From Gemmatimonadota bacterium (GTDB taxonomy: Bacteria > Latescibacterota > UBA2968): 64,000 bases of DNA. Position numbers and translations under genes: made by a program. A model generated the notes under the pieces. The model was given only the letters and a program-made list of their open reading frames with translations. It was not told the origin of the DNA and did not search any database. Each line of letters starts with the position of its first letter. Position 1 is the first letter of the stretch. The DNA lies in assembly GCA_026705765.1 (NCBI GenBank), contig JAPPAB010000076.1:1-64000 (forward strand). The letters run 5' to 3'. Positions 36,125 through 44,592 of the stretch are shown here, in pieces.

Positions 36125-36802
36125 TCAGCCATCTTCCCCCAATGATGAAACATAAATATGTGCAGCCACTTCAAGCCCGAGCGAATACGTAGCCTCGCCA
36201 TTGACTACGATTTCCAGCGGGCCGTTAAAAGGCGCGCGTCCCACGACCTCAATCTCGACATTCGGTTTAATACCCATCGTCGCCATATAGCGCAACATCT
36301 CCGCACTTTGATCACTCACCTGTCTGACGCGCACATTTTCTCCTGCGGGAATATCTGCCAAGCACAGATAGTGGTCGTATTCTATTGAACCATCTTTGCG
36401 CGGAATCGGCGCACCGTGAGGATCGACTGTCGGATACCCCAGCATCCGATCAATTTTATCTTCAAATTCTTCGGAAATCACATGCTCCAATCGATCCGCC
36501 TCTTCATCGACCTTGTCCAGATCAAATCCCAGTACCTCTGACAAATATAGCTCGAGCAAACGGTGATGGCGAAGGACCTCAAGAGCAATGCGTTTTCCCG
36601 TCGGTGTAAGTACAACGCCCTGATAGGGCGTGTGTTCCACCAGTTTCATCGCAGCGAGTTTCTTGAGCATATTGGTGACCGAAGCGGGAGCAACATCCCT
36701 GTGCTCTGCAATGAGAGAAGTCGTCACAGAAGCGACGGGATTCTGCCCGTGTGTCAACTTATAGATCGTTTTCAAATAATCCTGTGACGATTGACTGATC
36801 AT
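36125..36802 (-). CDS. DtxR/MntR family metal-dependent transcriptional regulator
   Basis: A 225-residue repressor. The N-terminal winged helix (SLIAEHRDVAPASVTNMLKK, about 25-45) is followed by the dimerisation and metal-binding domain (HRLLELYLSEVLGFDLDKV and ADRLEHVISEEFEDKI) and a C-terminal SH3/FeoA-like domain (PNVEIEVVGRAPFNGPLEI). It represses metal-uptake genes when Mn2+ or Fe2+ is present. It is the last metal-related gene of the uptake operon, 63 bp after the second permease, consistent with autoregulated control through the operator at 41175-41190. Confidence 0.9.
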   Translation of the reverse strand: MISQSSQDYLKTIYKLTHGQNPVASVTTSLIAEHRDVAPASVTNMLKKLAAMKLVEHTPYQGVVLTPTGKRIALEVLRHHRLLELYLSEVLGFDLDKVDEEADRLEHVISEEFEDKIDRMLGYPTVDPHGAPIPRKDGSIEYDHYLCLADIPAGENVRVRQVSDQSAEMLRYMATMGIKPNVEIEVVGRAPFNGPLEIVVNGEATYSLGLEVAAHIYVSSLGEDG

Positions 36803-36865
36803 TGTCCGTCCCCTAAATAACTATCACAAAAAGTAAGATAAACCTCACATACAAGCAAGTATATC

Positions 36866-38140
36866 CTATCCTTCGGGAATGCGCTTGCCCTGCGGATCGG
36901 TTGCTATATTGGGCAAAGCCGCTCGAATTTCTTCCCGCAAATGGTCATCCGTAAAATGCTCCAGTGCATCGGCAGGGGCGTGTACATGATCCGGTGGAAG
37001 CCCCAACTGGTTTAGATAGGACTCCCAAAGCCTGTGATTGCGGAGCAATCTGGTCGCGTGTATAACACCCTGTTCTCCCAGAGAAAAATGCCCATTTTCT
37101 CGCTTGATCAACCCCTGCCAGATCAACGATCGAATCGCAATACCAGACACCCAACGCGCAGCCGTATCAATCAGATCACCCCAACTGAGCGCAGAGACGC
37201 GTTGCGACTCCCGTTCGCGGAGCAACTTTAACAAGACGTGATCTCGCGCAACTCTCAGAGAGAGCCGCACCTGTCGCACAAATCGCCCCAACAACCCATA
37301 GTGGGGAGCAAAAATTAGAGAAAGCGCAAACAGCACACCCATAACCACAACCATAGCTCCGGCAATAGAGCTATTCCATATCCCTGCGAGAAAATATCCG
37401 GCTATTGCGGAAATAACGCCCATAAGCGCAGACAGCGTCAAAATAACTTTTAACCGATCGCTCCACAAATAAGCCGAAGCACCGGGAACGATCAGCATAG
37501 CCACAACGAGGATAGCTCCTACGGACTCAAATGCCGCTACTGTTGTCACAGAGACGGCTCCCATCAGCATATAATGCACCAGCGCAGCACTCACGCCTAC
37601 AGAAAGCGCCATCTCGGAGTCGAAAGACGCGATCAAAAGCTCTTTGAAAAACACCAGAACAAACGCGATATTAAGCGCAAAAACCGTTCCGAGGATCCAG
37701 ACCGGACGCGGTCCCAGATCCCATTCTCCCCAGAACAGGCGGTCCCACGGCGTGTACGCGATCTCTCCGTAAAGAACGCATTCCTGATCGAGATCGACCT
37801 GCCCGGCAAATGCCGTGATCAAAACAACTCCCAACGCGAAGAGCGCTGTAAAAGTAATGCCTATCGATGAGTCTTCTTGCACGCGCCACCTGCGGTGAAA
37901 CATCTCAATCAACACCGTGGCAATCACTCCGCATATAGCGGCGCCAATAAACATCGGAATCACATCGCGGCTACCCGAAAGGAGAAACGCAATAACAATG
38001 CCCGGCAAAACAGCATGGCTTAGTGCATCTCCCAAAAGCGACATCTTGCGTAATACGAGATACGCGCCCAACAAACCGCACGAGGCCCCGGCCAGTGCGC
38101 CTGTAAGCACAATCCAAAAAGGTCCCCATATCTCACTCAT
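36866..38140 (-). CDS. Metal ABC transporter permease fused to a DtxR-like module (permease 2)
   Basis: A 424-residue protein. Residues about 1-285 form the eight or nine helices of a Mn/Zn/Fe permease of the TroC/ZnuB family (GLLGAYLVLRKMSLLGDALSHAVLPGI near the start is diagnostic). The last 120 residues form a soluble winged-helix and dimerisation domain with HRLWESYLNQLGLP and ADALEHFTDDHLREEI, the same signatures seen in DtxR regulators. The cytosolic module may sense metal and gate the pump. ATG 38140 overlaps the upstream permease stop by 8 bp, with GGAGG about 10 bases before. Confidence 0.88.
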   Translation of the reverse strand: MSEIWGPFWIVLTGALAGASCGLLGAYLVLRKMSLLGDALSHAVLPGIVIAFLLSGSRDVIPMFIGAAICGVIATVLIEMFHRRWRVQEDSSIGITFTALFALGVVLITAFAGQVDLDQECVLYGEIAYTPWDRLFWGEWDLGPRPVWILGTVFALNIAFVLVFFKELLIASFDSEMALSVGVSAALVHYMLMGAVSVTTVAAFESVGAILVVAMLIVPGASAYLWSDRLKVILTLSALMGVISAIAGYFLAGIWNSSIAGAMVVVMGVLFALSLIFAPHYGLLGRFVRQVRLSLRVARDHVLLKLLRERESQRVSALSWGDLIDTAARWVSGIAIRSLIWQGLIKRENGHFSLGEQGVIHATRLLRNHRLWESYLNQLGLPPDHVHAPADALEHFTDDHLREEIRAALPNIATDPQGKRIPEG

Positions 38141-39446
38141 CTCGACCGGTCCTCCGATAACCACTGTGCGTTTTGTGGATATCTCCAACAACATCTATAC
38201 CTTCTTGTGCCAGAATCAGTTCAAGCTGTTCAATAATCTCAGGCGTTAAAATATGCTCGACTTCGTCGGCGGGTCTATCCACGTGGTCCTCCTCTAAGAT
38301 AGATCGATAAACCAGATAATATTCCCATAGCTGATGAGACTTGACCACAAAATCCGCCTCTTTGTGTCCCGTTTCCGTCAAAGAACACGCACCATGGTGC
38401 AGGCTCACCCACCCATCGCGTGCGAGACGCTTTGCAAGCCGACGTACGCGGTAAAGCGGCAACTGAAGCTCGCTGGCGAGGTCCGCCAACACGATCTCTC
38501 CCTTGTCCTTTGTCTGCAACGCGAGATATGCCCTCAAAAAATGCTGACCATTCTCTCGCAAGGCATTTGCCCTGAGCCGTCCCCACCTGGCGAGCACCCC
38601 GCGCCTGGGGGCAATAAGTACAGAAACGAGAAATGCAGCCGTTGCAACCAGCACCATCACCGGCCCCGTTGGAATTCGGGGTGCCAGCGCGCTCAAGCCA
38701 ACCCCCAGCGCGCCGCACAGCGCGCCCAAAATACCCGACACCAGTACCATCACATGCAGCCGATCTGTCCAAAACCGCGCAGCAGCGGCTGGGGTAATCA
38801 ACATCGCAGCAATGAGAATAACCCCCACTGCTTGAAGGCCCACCATAACGGTGAGCACGATCAACCCCATTAACAAAAGATCGACCACACGCTGGGAAAA
38901 TCCCAGTGCAGAGATAAATTCTGCATCAAAAATGAGTCCCTTGAATTCCTTAAAAAATAGAAAAACCACAACCATAACCAGTACAGACACAATACACATC
39001 ACATACAGATCAGCGCGCACAATAGACGCCGCCTGCCCAAAAAGAAACTTATCCAGACCGCTTTGATTGCCCACCTCACTCTGCTGAATATGCGTGAGCA
39101 ATACAATACCCCCGCCAAAAAAAACCGAAAGCACAATGCCCAGCGCAGCGTCTGCTTTGATGCGCGTGTAATTGACAATGGCCTCAATAATAAGCACGCC
39201 CACCACACCGGAAACTGTCGCGCCCAACAGCAAAACGGGCAATGCCTTGTTCTGCGTCCACAGAAAAGCCAGCGCAACGCCCGGAAGTGCAGCATGCGCC
39301 AGCGCATCGCCCAACAGGCTCCGCCTGCGCAACACGGCAAATGCACCCAGCGTGCCCGATGTCGCCCCGATCAATAGCGAACCGAGCAAAACCAGTTGAA
39401 ATGTCGCGTCCCAAATCACTTCATAAACCCCGCTGGTGATGGGCAA
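38133..39446 (-). CDS. Metal ABC transporter permease fused to a DtxR-like module (permease 1)
   Basis: A protein of up to 437 residues with the same architecture as permease 2: membrane part with VLRRRSLLGDALAHAALPG and, in the C-terminal 130 residues, a winged-helix (LASELQLPLYRVRRLAKRL) plus dimerisation signature (HQLWEYYLVYRSIL and ADEVEHILTPEI). The start is uncertain: TTG at 39446 overlaps the ATPase gene by 26 bp, while GTG at 39419 (9 codons in) has GGGG 8 bases before it. The two permeases would form a heterodimeric channel. Confidence 0.88.
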   Translation of the reverse strand: MPITSGVYEVIWDATFQLVLLGSLLIGATSGTLGAFAVLRRRSLLGDALAHAALPGVALAFLWTQNKALPVLLLGATVSGVVGVLIIEAIVNYTRIKADAALGIVLSVFFGGGIVLLTHIQQSEVGNQSGLDKFLFGQAASIVRADLYVMCIVSVLVMVVVFLFFKEFKGLIFDAEFISALGFSQRVVDLLLMGLIVLTVMVGLQAVGVILIAAMLITPAAAARFWTDRLHVMVLVSGILGALCGALGVGLSALAPRIPTGPVMVLVATAAFLVSVLIAPRRGVLARWGRLRANALRENGQHFLRAYLALQTKDKGEIVLADLASELQLPLYRVRRLAKRLARDGWVSLHHGACSLTETGHKEADFVVKSHQLWEYYLVYRSILEEDHVDRPADEVEHILTPEIIEQLELILAQEGIDVVGDIHKTHSGYRRTGRDE

Positions 39447-40206
39447 CAGCCTGCGCGGCTTCGGAAAGCACCGTCAACCGTCCGCCATAAGTTTTGTTCA
39501 AATTATCTTCTGTGAACACATCTTCCGTCTCACCCGCGGCAACGATTCGCATATTGATCAAAACCAGCCAGTCAAAATACTGGTTCACCGTATGCAAATC
39601 GTGATGTACAACCAGCATAGTCTTCTTCTTCTCCCTCAGATCCATCAAAATGTCGATAATGGCGCGTTCGGTCGCCGCATCCACGCCGGCAAAGGGTTCG
39701 TCCATCAAATAAATTTGCGCATCTTGCGCCAGAGCGCGTGCCAGAAAAACCCGCTGTTGCTGCCCACCCGAAAGCTGATTGATCTGCCGATGTCCAAAAT
39801 CGGTCATACCGACTTTTTCAAGTGCTTCCTTTGCCAGTTCTCTATCAATTTTATCTGGACGTCTCACCCACCCTACGTGCCCATAACGCCCCATAAGCAC
39901 CACATCTAAGGCATTGATGGGAAAATCCCAATCCACTGACTCGCGTTGCGGCACATAGCCAATGGCCTGACGCATGCGCGAATAGGGCTTGCCGTAGATG
40001 TGGACCCACCCCGAAGCCTTGGGCACGAGATCCATAATGGCTTTGATCATCGTGCTCTTGCCCGCGCCATTGGGACCCACAACCCCCACGAGTTTGCCTT
40101 CTGGCACAGCGAGATCGACATCCCACAGAACGGGTTTCTTGTGATACGCCACCGTCATATCGTGAATGTGAATGGGCGTCACCGATTCATCAACCGCGTG
40201 TAACAT
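39421..40206 (-). CDS. Metal ABC transporter ATP-binding protein
   Basis: A 261-residue ATPase energising Mn/Zn import. Walker A GPNGAGKSTMIKAI, Q-loop, signature LSGGQQQRVFLARAL, Walker B IYLMDEPFAGVD and the switch His in VVHHDLHTV are all present. Its ATG overlaps the stop of the binding-protein gene by one base (TAATG) and its own end overlaps the possible TTG start of permease 1. This indicates translational coupling through the operon. Confidence 0.93.
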   Translation of the reverse strand: MLHAVDESVTPIHIHDMTVAYHKKPVLWDVDLAVPEGKLVGVVGPNGAGKSTMIKAIMDLVPKASGWVHIYGKPYSRMRQAIGYVPQRESVDWDFPINALDVVLMGRYGHVGWVRRPDKIDRELAKEALEKVGMTDFGHRQINQLSGGQQQRVFLARALAQDAQIYLMDEPFAGVDAATERAIIDILMDLREKKKTMLVVHHDLHTVNQYFDWLVLINMRIVAAGETEDVFTEDNLNKTYGGRLTVLSEAAQAVAHHQRGL

Positions 40207-41120
40207 TATCTCAATGCCTCGACAATAGTGTTCACATTTGATCTCACCATGCCGATGTACGTATCGGCCCCACTACCCGCAGGTCCCATCGCGTCGGAAT
40301 ACAGCGTGCCACCAATTGCGACATCCCACCCTTGCGCCCTGCATCCCTCGCGCACGGCATTGATAGAACGCTCGGGCACACTGCTTTCCACAAAAATAGC
40401 TTTCACCTGTCGTTTGACTATAAAATTCACCAGCAAAGACACATCGTTGACGCCGTATTCGGCCACAGTCGAAATCCCCTGAAGCCCGCGCACTTCAATG
40501 CCGTAAGCAAGGCCAAAATATCCAAAGGCGTCGTGTGCCGTAATCAGCACGCGCTGGTCGCTGGGAATGCGTGCAATCTGCGCCTTTGCCCAGGCGTCGA
40601 GATTGAGCAATTGCTTGCGATACGCCCCGGCATTGGCGCGAAATATATCTGCACCATCGGCGTCACGCTCGCTCAGCGCCTGGACTACCACAGGCAGGGT
40701 CTCTGCCCACATGCTGACGTCAAACCAGATATGAGGGTCGTGCTCTCCTTGTCCAGCAACCGGTTTTCGCAGCCTATCTTTGGGAATATCCCGCGTCACG
40801 GGAATCACCGTCTTGCTGCGCGCCATCTTTTCAAATATACCTTCCAGCTTGCCTTCCAGAAAGAGACCATTGTAAAATATCACATCTGCTCGAGACAGTT
40901 TCTGCAAATCTCCCTGCGTCGCCTTGTAATAATGCGGATCAATTCCAGGTCCCATCAGAGAAATCACCTCTGCGCGATCCCCCGCAACATGGCGCACCAG
41001 ATCGCCGACCATCCCGGTCGTACACACCACCAGCCTTTTGTCTTGTTCAACCGGCGGCGTTTCGCCACCACCACACGCGCACAGAAACAAAACGCCTGCT
41101 ATAATGAAAAATCTGTACAT
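40206..41120 (-). CDS. Metal ABC transporter substrate-binding lipoprotein (ZnuA/TroA/MntC family)
   Basis: A 304-residue cluster A-I binding protein. Starts MYRFFIIAGVLFLCACGGG with a lipobox (lipid Cys at about 15). Metal ligands expected for the family occur in GIDPHYYKAT (His), EHDPHIWFD (His), FVESSVPER (Glu) and LYSDAMGP (Asp). This H/H/E/D set fits Mn2+ or Fe2+ as well as Zn2+ and does not contain a His-rich loop, so manganese is slightly favoured. The ATG 41120 has GGAGGG 5 bases upstream and is the first gene of the operon; the palindromic operator lies about 55-70 bp upstream. Confidence 0.9.
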   Translation of the reverse strand: MYRFFIIAGVLFLCACGGGETPPVEQDKRLVVCTTGMVGDLVRHVAGDRAEVISLMGPGIDPHYYKATQGDLQKLSRADVIFYNGLFLEGKLEGIFEKMARSKTVIPVTRDIPKDRLRKPVAGQGEHDPHIWFDVSMWAETLPVVVQALSERDADGADIFRANAGAYRKQLLNLDAWAKAQIARIPSDQRVLITAHDAFGYFGLAYGIEVRGLQGISTVAEYGVNDVSLLVNFIVKRQVKAIFVESSVPERSINAVREGCRAQGWDVAIGGTLYSDAMGPAGSGADTYIGMVRSNVNTIVEALR

Positions 41121-41174
41121 ACACCCTCCGTTATACATGCCTACAACACTTCTTATATTACTGCTAAAATAAAA

Positions 41175-41217
41175 TTTAGTTAAAACTAAAAATATAAAGA
41201 TCAAGGGATCCGGTCAA
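41175..41217 (-). promoter_or_regulatory. metal-uptake operon promoter with DtxR-type operator
   Basis: On the minus strand TTGACC (41217-41212) and TATTTT (41194-41189) are spaced 17 bp apart. The near-perfect palindrome TTTAGTT-AA-AACTAAA at 41175-41190 overlaps the end of the -10 and the expected start site. DtxR/MntR/SirR operators are commonly palindromes of the TTAG-CTAA type, so the nearby regulator probably represses here. Confidence 0.7.
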
Positions 41218-41224
41218 GAAAAGA

Positions 41225-41257
41225 AAACCCCCTCAATCTACTGGATTGAAGGGGTTT
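41225..41257 (-). terminator. rho-independent terminator of the feo operon
   Basis: Arms AAACCCC...TCAATC (41225-41238) and GATTGA...GGGGTTT (41244-41257) form a long stem with one mismatch; on the minus strand the stem is followed by TTTTCTTTTC. It ends the operon that runs from 44394 to 41287 and separates it from the metal-uptake promoter. Confidence 0.85.
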
Positions 41258-41286
41258 AAAAAAACGAAACGCCTGTATTTCCCTAC

Positions 41287-41436
41287 TTATTCAATCTCTA
41301 TCAAATCCTCGCGCTTTGCTTCCCCGCCACAGCCTGAACACGACGAAGCCAAAAACGGCCTTACGACCTCACCAATAACGCGATAGGCACACCAGAGTGT
41401 TACTGCAACCGCGATCCAATTTTGCCAGTCGGTCAT
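41287..41436 (-). CDS. FeoB-associated Cys-rich membrane protein
   Basis: A 49-residue protein, MTDWQNWIAVAVTLWCAYR then VIGEVVRPFLASSCSGCGGEA to the stop. It has one N-terminal membrane helix and a short tail with Cys-x-x-Cys-Gly-Gly. Small proteins of this shape follow feoB in many bacteria and are named FeoB-associated Cys-rich membrane proteins. The start is 5 bp downstream of the feoB stop, and the terminator follows, so it is the last gene of the operon. Confidence 0.8.
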   Translation of the reverse strand: MTDWQNWIAVAVTLWCAYRVIGEVVRPFLASSCSGCGGEAKREDLIEIE

Positions 41437-41440
41437 ACCA

Positions 41441-43621
41441 TTACCCCCATCCAAGCGCCATACCAAGGCGATAAGTCACAAATGCGCCGATATAGGCGAG
41501 CACGGTCATATAAACAAAAGTCAGCACGGGCCACCGCCAGGCGCCCGTTTCGCGTTGAATAACCGCAAGTGTAGAAACGCACTGTGCGCACAGTGCAAAA
41601 AACACCATAATAGACAGCGCGACCGGGATATTAAACACCTTTCGCCCATCAGACCAGGTCGCAGACCGAAGCGCGTCCCTGAGCGACGTCGATTCCTCAT
41701 CCACCTCTCCCAGACTGTAAATGGTGCCCAGAACGGCGACAATCACCTCTCGTGCGGGAAAAGATGCCAGCGCCGCCATCCCAATCCGCCAATCCCATCC
41801 CAATGGCTCTACGACCGATTCAATAGCATGTCCCATCCGCCCCAGAAAACTCTGCTTGAGCATCTCGCCAGCCTCTTTCGCGCGCAAATCATTCAAAACC
41901 TCTTCTGGTGCCCCAACCAGCCGCTCGCGCTCAGCCTCGTAATGCGCGGCAATCGTTTCGGACCGAGGAAAATACGCCAGAGCCCACATCACAATCGTCG
42001 CGGCGAGAATCAATGTGCCAGCTCTTTCGAGAAAATGCCGCCCGCTTTGATAAATACGCATCCCAACAGTACCCACATCTGGTATTTTGTAGGACGGTAA
42101 CTCGAGTAAGAAAGGCGTGGGCTGCCCTCTCAACAACGTCTTTTTTAAAATCCATGCAACGGGAATAGCCACAAGAATACCAACGCAATACAGCGCGAAA
42201 AGCGTAAGCCCTTGCAACCCAATCCCCCCCCAGACATCTCGATCGGGAATAAAAGCCCCAATAAAAATCGCGTACACCGGCAAACGCGCAGAGCAACTCA
42301 TCAATGGCGCAACCAGCATCGTGGCAATGCGATCTTTGGGATCATTGATCGTTCGCGTAGCCATCACCCCCGGGATCGCACAGGCAAAACTCGACAAAAG
42401 TGGAATAAAAGACTTTCCCGACAAGCCACACGGCGTTAACAGGCGATCCATCAACAGCGCAGCGCGGGCCATGTAACCGCAATCTTCCAGTATGGCAATA
42501 AAGAGAAACAGGATACAAATCTGGGGCAAAAAAATGACCACGCCGCCCACCCCGGCAATAACCCCATCCACCACCATACTTTGCAGCGCACCCTCGGGTA
42601 GATAGCCAGTAGCCCATCCTCCAACTGTCCCAAACAGCGCGTCAATGCCATCCATTAGGGGCACTGCCCACGAAAAAATCGACTGAAACACAAAGGCCAT
42701 AATCACTGCAAACGTCAGGCTACCCCACAGCGGATGGGTCAAAATCCGATCCAGTCGATCAGAACGGGTCACGCGAAGTGGTTCGGGATCGCGCAGCACA
42801 TCATCGAGAACCTCATCGATCCATCTATAGCGCAATTCGATCTCTCGATTCTCCAGTGCATCATCCGTATTGACCTGTGCTCGCAACGCGTGAAGATCAG
42901 CGGCAAAGTCATCGCCAAAGCGTTCCACAACATGGGATGCAAACGCGTTTTGATTGTCAATCAACACACGCAGCACCAGGCCGATAGATACACCTTCGTA
43001 TTTTCGCGCCAACTGCTCGGCGTCCGCCCACCAGGATTGCGGCAATATCGGACGGCGCGATGGAACTTTGCCCTTTTCAATGACCTGGGAAAGAGCTCCT
43101 TTCAACTCATCGAGTCCCACGCGCTTATTGGCCTGTATGGGAATAACTGGAACGCCCAAATGCTCGCTCAGAACTGGTGCATCAATAACAATACCCCTGG
43201 CCTTGGCCACATCTAACATATTGAGGGCCACAACCAGGGGCAAATCAATTTCGAGAAGTTGAGATACGATGTATAAACTGCGTCTCAAATTGCTGGCGTC
43301 GAGAACCACGAGCACAGCTTGAATGGTGCTCTCACTCTCCAACAACCCCATCAGTGCTTCAACGGCAATAAGTTCATCCGGAGACTTGGCTGAAAGACTA
43401 TATGTACCGGGCAAATCCAGCAGGTCAATCGCACCTGCGCTGGGCAATGTCAATTGTCCGACCTTGCGCTCAACTGTAACGCCGGGAAAATTCCCCACGC
43501 GCTGCGAAAGCCCTGTCAGAGCATTAAAAAGCGTTGTCTTACCCGTATTGGGATTGCCAACCACAGCGACCATGCCACGCCCCACATAAGGTCGCTCTCG
43601 ATCCGCTATATCCATTGCCAT
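41441..43621 (-). CDS. feoB: Ferrous iron transporter FeoB
   Basis: A 726-residue inner-membrane Fe2+ transporter. The GTPase domain (residues about 17-180) has G1 GNPNTGKTTLFN, switch VGNFPGVTVE, G3 DLPGTYSL and G4 NMLDVA. A helical linker (to about 300) precedes the membrane core, with the pairs of conserved Cys-containing stretches GKSFIPLLSSFACAIPGVMA and LMSCSARLPVY typical of FeoB. Upstream FeoA is 6 bp away. The length is that of a standard FeoB. Confidence 0.95.
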   Translation of the reverse strand: MAMDIADRERPYVGRGMVAVVGNPNTGKTTLFNALTGLSQRVGNFPGVTVERKVGQLTLPSAGAIDLLDLPGTYSLSAKSPDELIAVEALMGLLESESTIQAVLVVLDASNLRRSLYIVSQLLEIDLPLVVALNMLDVAKARGIVIDAPVLSEHLGVPVIPIQANKRVGLDELKGALSQVIEKGKVPSRRPILPQSWWADAEQLARKYEGVSIGLVLRVLIDNQNAFASHVVERFGDDFAADLHALRAQVNTDDALENREIELRYRWIDEVLDDVLRDPEPLRVTRSDRLDRILTHPLWGSLTFAVIMAFVFQSIFSWAVPLMDGIDALFGTVGGWATGYLPEGALQSMVVDGVIAGVGGVVIFLPQICILFLFIAILEDCGYMARAALLMDRLLTPCGLSGKSFIPLLSSFACAIPGVMATRTINDPKDRIATMLVAPLMSCSARLPVYAIFIGAFIPDRDVWGGIGLQGLTLFALYCVGILVAIPVAWILKKTLLRGQPTPFLLELPSYKIPDVGTVGMRIYQSGRHFLERAGTLILAATIVMWALAYFPRSETIAAHYEAERERLVGAPEEVLNDLRAKEAGEMLKQSFLGRMGHAIESVVEPLGWDWRIGMAALASFPAREVIVAVLGTIYSLGEVDEESTSLRDALRSATWSDGRKVFNIPVALSIMVFFALCAQCVSTLAVIQRETGAWRWPVLTFVYMTVLAYIGAFVTYRLGMALGWG

Positions 43622-43627
43622 AATAAA

Positions 43628-43870
43628 TCAGGCCGCTTTCATTCCTTTGATGCAGGCAGCATCGGTTTTCCGCAAGCAAAATCTGCTGCTACCCACTTGA
43701 ATGACCACAGTGCGCCCCACGCGCAACACGCGCACGGGGACACCTGGCATAGCCCCCACCTCGCGCAGTCGGGCCGTCAGTTGATTGGTACCTGAAATCC
43801 CTTCAATAGTACCTTCATCACCCCGGCCCCATATTGAAAGTGGGGTTGCAGCATCCGTTGCATAAGCCAT
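43628..43870 (-). CDS. feoA: FeoA family protein
   Basis: An 80-residue SH3-like protein with the FeoA pattern: GTIEGISGTNQLTARLREVGAMPGVPVRVLR and ending SRFCLRKTDAACI. FeoA stimulates FeoB in Fe2+ uptake. Its ATG overlaps the regulator stop as TAATG, so translation is coupled to the DtxR-type regulator. Confidence 0.9.
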   Translation of the reverse strand: MAYATDAATPLSIWGRGDEGTIEGISGTNQLTARLREVGAMPGVPVRVLRVGRTVVIQVGSSRFCLRKTDAACIKGMKAA

Positions 43871-44394
43871 TATCGAGACTCCAAATTGAATAATTGATCA
43901 ACATCCTGAACGGGCCACTGCCAATCCTCATTCTGATCCAGCCTGGACCAGAACTCGGCGAGAAATTGTCGCGCAGTGGGATCATCAGAGAGCAAAAACT
44001 GCACAAAATGCAGCAATTGCCCACCAGTTTGCGCGCTCAAAAGATGCTCGACCTTGCACGCATCCACTTCGGCTTGATGCTCGTCGAGCTTGAGCACCTC
44101 GTTGAGAAATTTGCGAACAACGGCGCGTTTGGCTAAAATAGAATCGACAATGCGGCGGCCATCTTCGGACAATTTCAAAAACTTATTGTGATCTTCCACG
44201 ACCAGCCCGCGCGCCTTGAGGGCTTTGAGCGTCAGCGATGCACTACCCCGGGTAATCTCCAGCGCACGCGCCACATCCGAAACCCGTGCATAGCCCAGGT
44301 CGCCCATCAACTCGTGAATGGCAGTTAGATGATGGGCAACACTGTGAGAAATCTCGTTGCTCTCGTATTCTTTCCATACATCTGATGCCATCAT
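43870..44394 (-). CDS. DtxR family transcriptional regulator of the feo operon
   Basis: A 174-residue regulator with the DtxR plan: N-terminal winged helix (YARVSDVARALEITRGSASLTL, about 30-50) then a dimerisation domain with KFLNEVLKLDEHQAEVDACKVEHLLS. It lacks the SH3-like third domain of the longer MntR at 36125, so it is a short two-domain form. The ATG 44394 follows GAGGGGGG by 7-8 bases; the frame opens upstream to 44493 but crosses the promoter. Autoregulation of the feo operon is inferred from its place as first gene. Confidence 0.85.
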   Translation of the reverse strand: MMASDVWKEYESNEISHSVAHHLTAIHELMGDLGYARVSDVARALEITRGSASLTLKALKARGLVVEDHNKFLKLSEDGRRIVDSILAKRAVVRKFLNEVLKLDEHQAEVDACKVEHLLSAQTGGQLLHFVQFLLSDDPTARQFLAEFWSRLDQNEDWQWPVQDVDQLFNLESR

Positions 44395-44437
44395 ATGACC
44401 ACCCCCCTCGAACAGTGCGTTTAGCCATTTAACCAAT

Positions 44438-44493
44438 GTTTTGCTAATAAAACAACTGATAGAAACATAAACCAAATATACGTGATATGTCAA
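44438..44493 (-). promoter_or_regulatory. feo operon promoter and operator candidate
   Basis: On the minus strand TTGACA (44493-44488) is followed after 18 bp by TATGTT (44469-44464). Downstream, GTTTT-GCTAAT-AAAAC at 44438-44453 forms an inverted repeat at about +4 to +19, placed well for repression by the DtxR-type regulator. Confidence 0.55.
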
Positions 44494-44532
44494 GGTATTT
44501 TTTATTGATTTTTACCTCATATATCATACCCC

Positions 44533-44561
44533 TTGACATCATTTTTGCTTTTCCGTATAAC
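44533..44561 (+). promoter_or_regulatory. sigma70-type promoter of the UxaA-like/ArsC-like genes
   Basis: A perfect TTGACA (44533-44538) and TATAAC (44556-44561) are 17 bp apart, 32 bp before the ATG. Between this and the feo promoter lie arms TGTCAAGG and CCTTGACA (44488-44495 and 44531-44538), so the divergent promoters are mirror-like. Confidence 0.75.
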
Positions 44562-44592
44562 TGTGAACAAACTTTTCAAAGGAATGCAACAT

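Noticed and set aside
44395-44493. N-terminal extension of the feo regulator
   Set aside because: It overlaps the predicted promoter and lacks DtxR features; the ATG at 44394 has a ribosome site.
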